NCBI RefSeq assembly: GCF_003265705.1
Contig: NW_020312967.1
Coordinates: 371,183 to 435,182 of the forward strand
Source: Callorhinus ursinus
Lineage: Eukaryota; Chordata; Mammalia; Carnivora; Otariidae
Direction: 5' to 3'
Length of the DNA: 64,000 nucleotides
Below are positions 56,766-64,000 of the stretch, piece after piece. The stretch's first letter is position 1; each line of letters opens with the position of its first letter. The notes beneath the pieces were generated by a model. The model had not been told where the DNA came from. It was given only the letters and a program-made list of their open reading frames with translations, and searched no databases. Position numbers and translations under genes: made by a program.

Positions 56766-56960
56766 AGGATAGTTACTATTTACATATGCCAAGCACATTA
56801 CATTACCTTACCTAACTCAAAAAATGACCATGCGCTTTAGATATTATCAACCCCATTTTGAAGATGTGGCAACATAACAGCTTGTAAATGGCAGCCCTGA
56901 ATTTGAGCCCAGGCACCTCTGGTTCTGCCTCTTCATTCTCTCTATTCCATTATGCTCTAT
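56766..56960 (-). mobile_element. MIR SINE
   Basis: Reverse-complement MIR landmarks: 'gatattatcaaccccattttgaagatgtggcaac' (56839), 'cagcttgtaaatggcagccctgaatttgagcccaggcacctctggttc' (56879-56926). Confidence 0.8.
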
Positions 56961-58974
56961 CGTCTATAATATTCTCACATATAAGTATCTTGTCCTAATG
57001 CTTGCTGATCTTTGGAAACTGAGGGAGAAATCAGTGTACACAGCAGGATATAGTTTTACATTCTTCAGTAGTGTTTTTATTTTGTGTGTGTGTTTCATTT
57101 TCAGTCCTTGAGGTACCTACTGTGTGATATGTAGAAGGAAAAGAATATAAAATAGAGCTTGTCCAGAGTGGGCTAAATCTTAGTTCTGTTAAAAATATTA
57201 GCGGATTTTAAAAAGGCATTCTATACTGCTGTTTGATACATACATTACTTTATTTTTTTTGTTATTGGCGGATGGTGGTTGATGGTTAGTAATTTCTCCA
57301 GGAGGGGAGATAGAACTAAAGTGATTTAAAAACACAAAAAAATTATGTTATGGTAAACCAAATTATAGATAGGCAATAGCTCATTAAAGTCTAAAGGAAA
57401 AGGTTCCTCTGTTCAAGACGGTAATGTTATGTGGCATCTGCCTATCTAGGAGTACTGGAGCTTAGGAGTTGCTTTTTGCTTGTGTATCCTCACCTCTGAG
57501 TTCTAACCAACATAGAGATAGATGAAATTGTTTGGTTATTTTAACGTTCCTCAAGCTGCTGTTGAGAAAACCATACAAAACTGGGAGAAAACTTTGTCCA
57601 TGTGAATCTGTTGCTACCTAAGAGAATGGCCTTGGGGCCTTCTAGATGCATCAGCCATATTCTGATGCCAGAACACATGTGAATTGTACAATCTCTTCCT
57701 CAGAATTTGGCTTCCCATGTAGATTTCACCATAGGGAAGACTACACTAAGCAACATTCTGGCTGTTACATTGGTCTCTTATGAATCTGAATTATGTTCTT
57801 CTGTTTTTGAGATGAATCTCTGCTTGGGATAATCACAGAATCCAATTTCTAAGCCTTTAAAACTGAAGCCCCATTTCTGGGTTGGGATACCCCCTTCTGA
57901 GGCCTCTTGGCAACCAGCCATTTTAGCTCTCCCTAGTGATGACCATTCTCTGCCCATACCCCTTCAATGTACACAATTCCTCTGGCTCATCTGTGTTTTA
58001 TTGTTATTTCATTTGTTCTCTGTGTGTGTTCACATTTCTCCAGTATTGAGATTGTTATTTTTAGCCTTACTTTCTTTGATTGTTGGGAGATTTCTGGAAG
58101 CAACCCTTGTGGGTAAATTAAAAAGAGTGTGATGTACATTAGAAACAAAGAAAAACTTACATGGCAAGCCTAAAACAAAACAAAAGTCATTTAACCTGTA
58201 TAACATGGACCTAAACTCTGCAGTTGAAGTGTGTGTGACGCACAAATTTCTAATCCTCATGTGGCATACGTGTGTGCTTTTACTTTCTGAGTGCTAGAGG
58301 TTGTGTATTTACTTTAAATTTTGATCTTTTAAGGTATCTCTTTTAGAATCCTCAGAGTTATAAAAAATTGGGCTCTAACCTTTGGGTTAATGTGTGTGAA
58401 ACCATAAGGTTTCTGTTGCGCAACCACCAGTCAGTTGGAACTGACTAATAATGGATTAGAAAAATAATGTGGCAGAACCGTGTAGCATTTATTTTGAAAA
58501 GAGCATGATGTAAAAAAAAAAAACAACAATTGAGAAACACATAATATGAAAAATAAAATACTGACTTCCTGTGACTTTACATGTACTTTGGGTTGATTAC
58601 CACCAAAAGAATTTATCTTCAAGTCTGCATCATCACACAAAGTAGACAGATCTAGGGATCAGAGAACATAGAAATTCATACAAAATGGTAATGATTCAAG
58701 TTTGTCAGGGTGAAAGATGAGTTACATTTGGGTTTGATCAAAAAACCTTTCTCTTTTTTTCCCCTGGGGTGTGGTAATTTCTAGAGGGCAAATTTTCATC
58801 CCCATTTCATTGGAGGGTAAACTCACATGATACAAATAATGGAAAACAATTATAGCACCACAGTGACAGAGCTCTCTACCATGAAGAGCCAAAGGTCAAG
58901 AAGAAGCAAGTCCTCAGATATGAATTCTACTTCCTTTTTGGGTTTTCCATCTTGTACTTCCTGCCTGGATCACA
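56961..58974. other. Unclassified, no gene seen
   Basis: Two kb with no recognisable repeat apart from short A/T tracts. Frames stay below 80 codons. Confidence 0.45.
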
Positions 58975-59147
58975 CAGATGAGTGATTTCATGTTTCTCTA
59001 CCTCACAATGGTGTTGGCTGTCTGAGCATCCCTTTCCTCCTCAACAATATGGGGGTAATAACATCTACTTCCAAGCTCTTGAGGGTCAAGTGGGTCAATA
59101 TATCCAAGGCATTTAGAGTAGCCCCTGGTAGCATTCAAACATTCCTC
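58975..59147 (+). mobile_element. MIR SINE, sense
   Basis: 'atccctttcctcctcaacaatatgggggtaataacatctacttccaagctcttgagggtcaagtgggtcaatatatccaaggcatttagagtagcccctgg' (59028-59129) is a sense MIR 3' half. The block before it (gagtgatttcatgtttctct) fits the 'gtgaccttgggcaagt' position. Confidence 0.8.
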
Positions 59148-59284
59148 CACCACCTCATCACATCACCTTATCATCAAATCACAAATCCTTTGGAAAAAAA
59201 AAGAAACCTGGTTTCTTTCTAAAGTCTGGAAAACAGGCTGAGTTAACTTCAGTGTATTTCTTCTGTTCACATTCCTGGCATATT

Positions 59285-59632
59285 TGTTTGTGAGAAGATG
59301 CCATAGCAAAGTACCACAGACTAGGTAGCTTAGACAAAAATTAATTTTCTAATAGTTCTGGTAGCTGGAAGTCCAAGATCAAGATGTTGGCAGGTTTGGG
59401 TTCTCCTAAAGCTTGCAGATGGTCAGCTTCTTGCTATGTCCTCAGAAGGCCTTTTCTCTTTGTGCGCCCATTTCTGGCATGTCTTCTTTTTCTTATAAGG
59501 ACAATAGGGTCCCATGCATATGACCTCATTTAACCTTAATTACCTCTTTAAAGGCCCTATCTCAAATACATGGAGGATTAGGATTTAGCGTATAATTTTA
59601 GGGGACATAATTCAGTCCATAAGACCCTGTAA
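59285..59632 (-). mobile_element. MaLR-type solo LTR, inverted
   Basis: Reverse complement of the same LTR family as 41336-41735: 'gatgccatagcaaagtaccacagactaggtagc' (59299), 'agttctggtagctggaagtccaagatcaag' (59354), 'cttcttgctatgtcctcag' (59427), 'tataaggacaatagggtccc' (59495), 'tgacctcatttaaccttaattacctctttaaaggccctatctcaaatacatgg' (59521) and 'ggggacataattcagtccataagacc' (59602). Non-coding. Confidence 0.85.
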
Positions 59633-60904
59633 GATATTTTAAGGCTTGCATTTAGGTGAACTTTGGTTACAGTTACCAAGCATGGACTTTAACTTTCTAG
59701 AAGATGTTTGCAGGTTAGCTTTCAGCCTCAATGAAGGTAGACATAATGCTCTGAAAGTTGGGATTTAGCTCTGTGTGGTCGCCCCTGTTATGCCATTATG
59801 CCTGCTTCTGAATACTCCTGTGTTGAAAGGAGTTTTGTTTTGTTTTGTTGTTTTTTTTTTGGTCATGAGGTGAAAGGTAGACAGTGCCATCAGGGTGCCA
59901 GACTGAGTACCTGAGTATAATCAAACCCCCATCCAGGGCCGAAGGAATCATGGGTATTTACCGTCCTATGATACATAGGTCTACAATGGGGATTCACTTT
60001 AGGAACAAGACAAAGTAAGCAATTTGAGTGGACATTCATTAAGTTCTGGGTCCTTTCTATGACTACAATCGTTGGCTACATGTTCGGCAAGCTGGAAGTT
60101 CAATTTACTTACTTTTGCCAGAGAAGCTATTGGTAGGTGGAGCTAGAAGTTTGCATGGAAATTGATAAGCCAATTAGCATAAGTAGCTCATAAGTTCCCA
60201 AGATGCATAGTTATGGTTTGCCAGTTAGGTATAAACTGAGGTAATCCTGACCAAGGCCCATTAGACCCTGAGATGAGGTCACCCAGAGAATATAAAGTGA
60301 GGAGGCTGATGGCCTGGCCCCTATTCCAAGTTATATCATCAAGAGAAAATGATTTTCTGTCTGGGAGGCAGTGGGGCCAGGACTCATTTGAGCAAGTCCC
60401 TCAGATGGCAGGTTGAGATTCGGAGGCTGGCTGTGTGAGGGAATCTGAGGAGTTGTGTCCCTAGGTGGCAGGCCTGGTTTGGTCTGGGTCACCACTGGGT
60501 GAGGTAGCACTGAGAGGAGTGTCATTATCCCTTCATTTTGCAGGCCCTGTGGCAGTGATATTTATTCAGATGCCACTCTCTTTGCTTGTGTGAAGGCCCT
60601 TGGGTTTCCCAGAGTTAGCTGTCACATCGGGTCTCCAGATTGGCAATGTGGAGCTCATTTGGAAGCAGCAGCTTCTGTTGGGTGGTGGAGGGCAGTGCCT
60701 GAGCTCTGGAGTCAGTGGGGAAAGTGGGAGGTAAGACTGACTCAATGAATACTAGTCAGCTCTGGGAACTTCTTAGTAGTTTTCAGGGAAAGGGCATTCT
60801 GTAATCTAGGTGCCTAGGATTATGCTGGAACACTCTGATATGATTATTCAAATCCCAAATGCCACCTTCCATGGAGAGGTAAGTACATACACTGAGTCAG
60901 AAGT
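59633..60904. other. Unclassified, moderately GC-rich at 60350-60760
   Basis: No repeat or exon is recognised. The GC-richer part is not a CpG island: CG dinucleotides are rare. A frame at 60331-60525 (minus, 64 codons, proline-rich) has no domain. Confidence 0.45.
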
Positions 60905-61320
60905 GTGCCTGGCCCGGTCTCCCACTGCTTTCAGTGGTCTTTCAAACACATCATTGTGATCATGTCGCTCCAGATCTTTCATTGGTTCCCAGTTCTTGTA
61001 CTCCAGAATGGAATCATCATACCCTTGCCTGGCATGCAAGCTCTGGCATAATCTGTCCCTTGCCCACCTCTTGTCCAGTATCATTGTCATTATTGGCTTC
61101 TTCTACACTCCTGCCAAATGCACTCTGTACCCTTACTGATGCTCTTTCCTTATGTCCCAACCTCCCAACCAAATTCCTACTCACCTGACATGACGTAAGT
61201 CATGGATTTTCTGGAGACACCTCTGAACCACTCAGAGGATTAATCATTCCCACCTTCATTTGACTTCAGTGTTCACACTCCAGTTACAGTGTTTACCTAA
61301 TTTTGTCATTGTCATTCGCA
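60905..61320 (+). mobile_element. L2 LINE fragment
   Basis: 'atcattgtgatcatgtcgctccagatctttcattggttccca' (60951), 'ccttgcctggcatgcaagctctggcataatctgtcccttgcccacct' (61023) and 'cttccttatgtcccaacc' (61146) follow the L2 ORF2 3' part in sense ('...tcatgtcactccc...cttcagtggctccc...ggcattcaaggcc...'). Confidence 0.65.
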
Positions 61321-61699
61321 TCCTTTTTTACTGAAGCTGCTTCCATATGCTTTAGGCTCCACAAAAATCTGGATCTACTCCAGGACGTAAATCAGGCCTG
61401 GGATTTAATCATAAGGGTGACAGAGCTGCACAGGAGACTGCATGTGCATCCGTGATGTATCCCCTAAGCTAAAGGCAAGCCTCTGACTGGGAAGTAGTGA
61501 GTATGGGTGTAGACTCTACTTCTTCAAAAATGCTAGATCCTTAAAAACAAGAGCTTGTTCATTTTGCAGTTCTTTCCATCAAGCACAGAGCATGGCACTT
61601 TGCAAACCCTGAATAATGGTTTAGAGGCAAAATGAACATTGTACTTGATGTATGAAGCGTGATACAGAACTTCTAGACATTTAGAGTAGGGTTGTTCAT
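61321..61699. other. Unclassified, no gene seen
   Basis: A short stretch 'catcaagcacagagcatggcac' (61579) recalls an L2 3' end but is too short to call. Confidence 0.4.
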
Positions 61700-61812
61700 A
61701 TTTCTCGAAGACTTTGTGTATTTTACATTTACGGCACATCTCATTTTGGACTAGCACCATTTCAAGTGCCCCATAATCGCGTGTGGCTAGTGGCTACCAC
61801 ATTGGACAGTGT
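61700..61812 (+). mobile_element. MER3 hAT-Charlie 3' end
   Basis: 'tctcgaagactttgtgtattttacatttacggcacatctcattttggactagcaccatttcaagtgcccc' (61703-61772), then 'gcgtgtggctagtggctaccacattggacagtg' (61780-61812), is the right half of MER3 including its terminal inverted repeat. The left half is missing. Confidence 0.85.
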
Positions 61813-61989
61813 AGAGATAGAGTATGATTTTAAAAGCAGTGCTAGGAAGAAGAAAATGTTTTTGATCCAGCAATTTAATGATGGTTGCATTGGTGACTTC
61901 TAAGTTCCAATAATATTTCCTGCCTCCTAAAAATCACATTAATTTTATGTCAAAATGCCCTCCTCCCCAAAACTGTACTGTAGATTGAG

Positions 61990-62560
61990 AGTGAAAAGTG
62001 CACAAGTATCATTATTTAAATGTAAATGTAGAGGTCATAGTATTCTTAAAGGTGTAGTGGAATAAATGCAGCCTCCTGGGGTCAGGTGTTTTTAACATGC
62101 AAATGGCATTGTGAAGTCCTGAAAGAGATAGAGTTCTCATTTATGAAGCATTACAATAACTCCAAGACCCTTCATTTCACAGCAGAATTTCCTGAGCTCA
62201 TTATGTGAAAAGGAGCGTATTGTCTAGTACATTCTGTCCTGGGAAGCTCATCTGCTCCAACTCCAGTAGATGTGAAAGCTATATGTTTACATGAGAAAAA
62301 ATTTCATTAGACATCCCTGATGGTAAATTTTGTAGGCAGGGAGCCTTGTGTAAATCACTGGTGTGGCTTTGCTGACTTCCTAGTCAAACTCAGGCTGTGT
62401 GTCACTGCATGCTGCAAATTAAATTTCGATGAGCTTGGGAAAGTAATTGGGCTGTGAATGTTACCCATTACTCAGAGAATTGTAAATGTCCGGAAATGAA
62501 ATCAAATGATGTAAAATCTAATTAATGTTTTGGGGGCAACCAGGACCATAGAGATATAGA
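61990..62560. promoter_or_regulatory. Repeat-free AT-rich block; candidate conserved non-coding element
   Basis: No transposon is recognisable, and the sequence has paired homeodomain-like cores: aaattaaatttcgatgag (62416), gtaattgggctgtgaatg (62443) and aatctaattaatg (62515). The reading as an enhancer-type element rests on composition and lack of repeats, not on conservation data. Confidence 0.25.
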
Positions 62561-62617
62561 ACAGTCAGGGACCTAAGTTCAAGCCCTAATATTTCACATT
62601 AAAAAAGCTCAAAGCTT

Positions 62618-62705
62618 AGAGGGGTCTGAGAGGCTCAACCAAGGTCAAGCAAGCACTCTTGGCTACAACTGGATTAGGACCCAGTTCTACTGATTCCTTT
62701 ACTTC
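62618..62705 (-). mobile_element. Possible MIR fragment
   Basis: 'gtctgagaggctcaaccaaggtcaagcaagc...ggattaggacccagttctactgattcc' resembles the reverse MIR 5' half. It is short and diverged. Confidence 0.4.
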
Positions 62706-63764
62706 AAGGTCATTCCTTTTCACTGATCACGAGGTCATTCCATTCAGCTGCCTATGTTTCCCTGGCACCTCTTGCTTTTTATGGCTCTGGCCATTTCTCT
62801 GAACTATGTTGTCTTCTGGAAGGAGAGGGAAAGGAAGAAAAGCCAAAAGCCGTCAGCATTAGCTCCTTCCATTATTATGTAGCATATAATTGCTCCTACC
62901 CCTGCCATAGCAGAATAGAAACATATGATATTATATGTAAATGTTGGTTTTGGGGAAAATACTAATTTCCTGAGCCAGAAACTGATGGAAGAAAAGTGAA
63001 AAAAAACAAAAGAAGTGGGTCAGACAGCTAAAGGAATCCGGGACAAGAAGTACAATTCTGCTTGGAACTCAGCTGTTGAGAAAGGTAAATAGGTACTCAG
63101 TCAACATTGATTTGATCAGTGAATTGAAAGGGATGACACAGGAAGGAGAGGAATTGCTGGTGGTCCTTTACCAAGGCTTGGGGCCTTTTGAATTCAGAGG
63201 AGTTTGGGGGTCCTGAGAGTAGATAGGGGTACCTTAATTGAGGTGATATGAGGGTAGGCAGACAACTTGTCTCCTATAGATAGACGTGGCACTGGCATGG
63301 ATGGGTCACACTCCCAGATAGGCTGTTTCCCAGCTGCGTGCCCTTAAAATAGCTTCTTGTCCTCTTTAAACAGAGGGCTGTCCTCTTTAAACAGTGACTG
63401 TTTCTGGAGTTCCTACACTAGCCCTGTCATTCTAGGATCTGTGGAGCGGTGGGGGGGCTAGTGTCACTGTTCATGGAAAATGGAAGAATTCAAGGAGTGA
63501 GCACATATACAGAAAACAGGCACATCATGCCAACTTTCCCTTTGATACAAAGAAATGTGACCTTCCCTGCCTCTCTTGGTGGCTTAGAATAATAGGCTGA
63601 GGGGGACAGAGGGGGCCTGGGTAAAGCCAACAGAGGGAGGTTTTCTTCCTATCCTCTGAGAAGCTCTAACATGGCCTCTCCTCTTCCATTATGTTCTGCC
63701 TTAGAAACAAAGTCATCCCTGTGCCTCTGTACATGGGTCCTGTAACATTCATTTAACAGCATGT
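62706..63764. other. Unclassified; contains a 16-bp direct repeat
   Basis: tgtcctctttaaacag occurs at 63358-63373 and 63379-63394 (period 21). No gene or transposon is recognised. Confidence 0.5.
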
Positions 63765-64000
63765 TTATTTTAAGTCTCTGACTCGGCACTGAGGGGAGAT
63801 TGAAAAGCGCCAGCCTCAGGCACTTTTGATCTCCTGCTCCTCATGAATGCGGCATTCATCACTTAAACGTAATATATTTATAATCAGGGTCAAGGCAGCA
63901 TGACCTTGTTTTATTCTAAATGGATCAGAGGCAGCTAGACATGGGGGCTTCCTGCTTTAAATCAGATGCAAGACATGTTAGCCCTCAAGGACTTCGTTAT
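63765..64000. promoter_or_regulatory. Repeat-free end block with palindromic sites; candidate regulatory element
   Basis: Contains atgaatgcggcattcat (63843-63859), a palindrome with 8-bp arms around one base, and ggtca/tgacc half-sites facing each other 8 bases apart (63888-63892 and 63901-63905), similar to nuclear-receptor half-sites. The window ends before its right edge. The function is conjecture. Confidence 0.2.

Noticed and set aside
60350..60760. CpG island or promoter
   Set aside because: The stretch is GC-richer than its surroundings, but CG dinucleotides are scarce and no core promoter or exon is next to it.

Overview
This window is nuclear DNA from a mammal, almost certainly a caniform carnivoran of the arctoid group (bear, seal/sea lion/walrus or mustelid lineage). 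The evidence is about 22 copies of the carnivore-specific tRNA-Lys-derived CAN-SINE, whose head reads ggggcgcctgggtggctcag on the plus strand. Their bodies match, from memory, the arctoid form rather than the dog or cat forms. There are also carnivore-type L1 3' ends, plus the mammal-wide relics MIR, L2, L1M, MaLR LTRs and hAT-Charlie DNA transposons. The species cannot be named from the sequence alone.

I found no host protein-coding gene, exon set, RNA gene, CpG island, CRISPR array or prokaryotic feature. The longest open frame (403 codons, minus strand, ending at 22660) is the C-terminal part of a dead L1 ORF2. The window is best read as intergenic or deep-intronic DNA.

Layout. 1-9 kb: mostly unclassified, with an L2 3' end (about 3190-4050), a MIR, a 47-bp tandem duplication and one SINE. 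9-22 kb: scattered SINEs, an L1M 5'UTR/ORF1 piece (13.3-14.0 kb), a possible processed retrocopy (11.5-11.8 kb), a repeat-free homeobox-site-rich block (15.8-16.4 kb) and a short L1 with a perfect 15-bp target-site duplication (17.5-18.1 kb). 22.3-25.4 kb: the youngest large L1, 5'-truncated, internally deleted and split by a SINE. 25.4-34 kb: mostly unclassified, with an MLT-like LTR, a row of hAT-Charlie relics with a MIR (30.1-31.2 kb) and an L1M 5'UTR (31.6-32.5 kb). 34-43 kb: SINE pairs, two tandem duplications or homopolymers (79-bp x2; a run of 30 G inside an L1), an L1M ORF1 region and a MaLR LTR. 42.8-45.7 kb: repeat-poor. 45.9-53.1 kb: a nested stack of three L1 insertions carrying six SINEs. 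53-64 kb: mostly unclassified, with an L1M ORF1 relic, MIRs, an inverted MaLR LTR, an L2, a MER3 end and two repeat-free blocks that could be conserved non-coding elements.

The elements do not work together as a pathway. What the window records is insertion history: most SINEs still show target-site duplications, which allows relative dating. SINE and L1 orientation is strongly biased to the minus strand, which would fit (but does not prove) an intron of a plus-strand gene. I found no previously undescribed biological system. Family names and comparisons with consensus sequences are from memory, so repeat edges are approximate unless a duplication is given.
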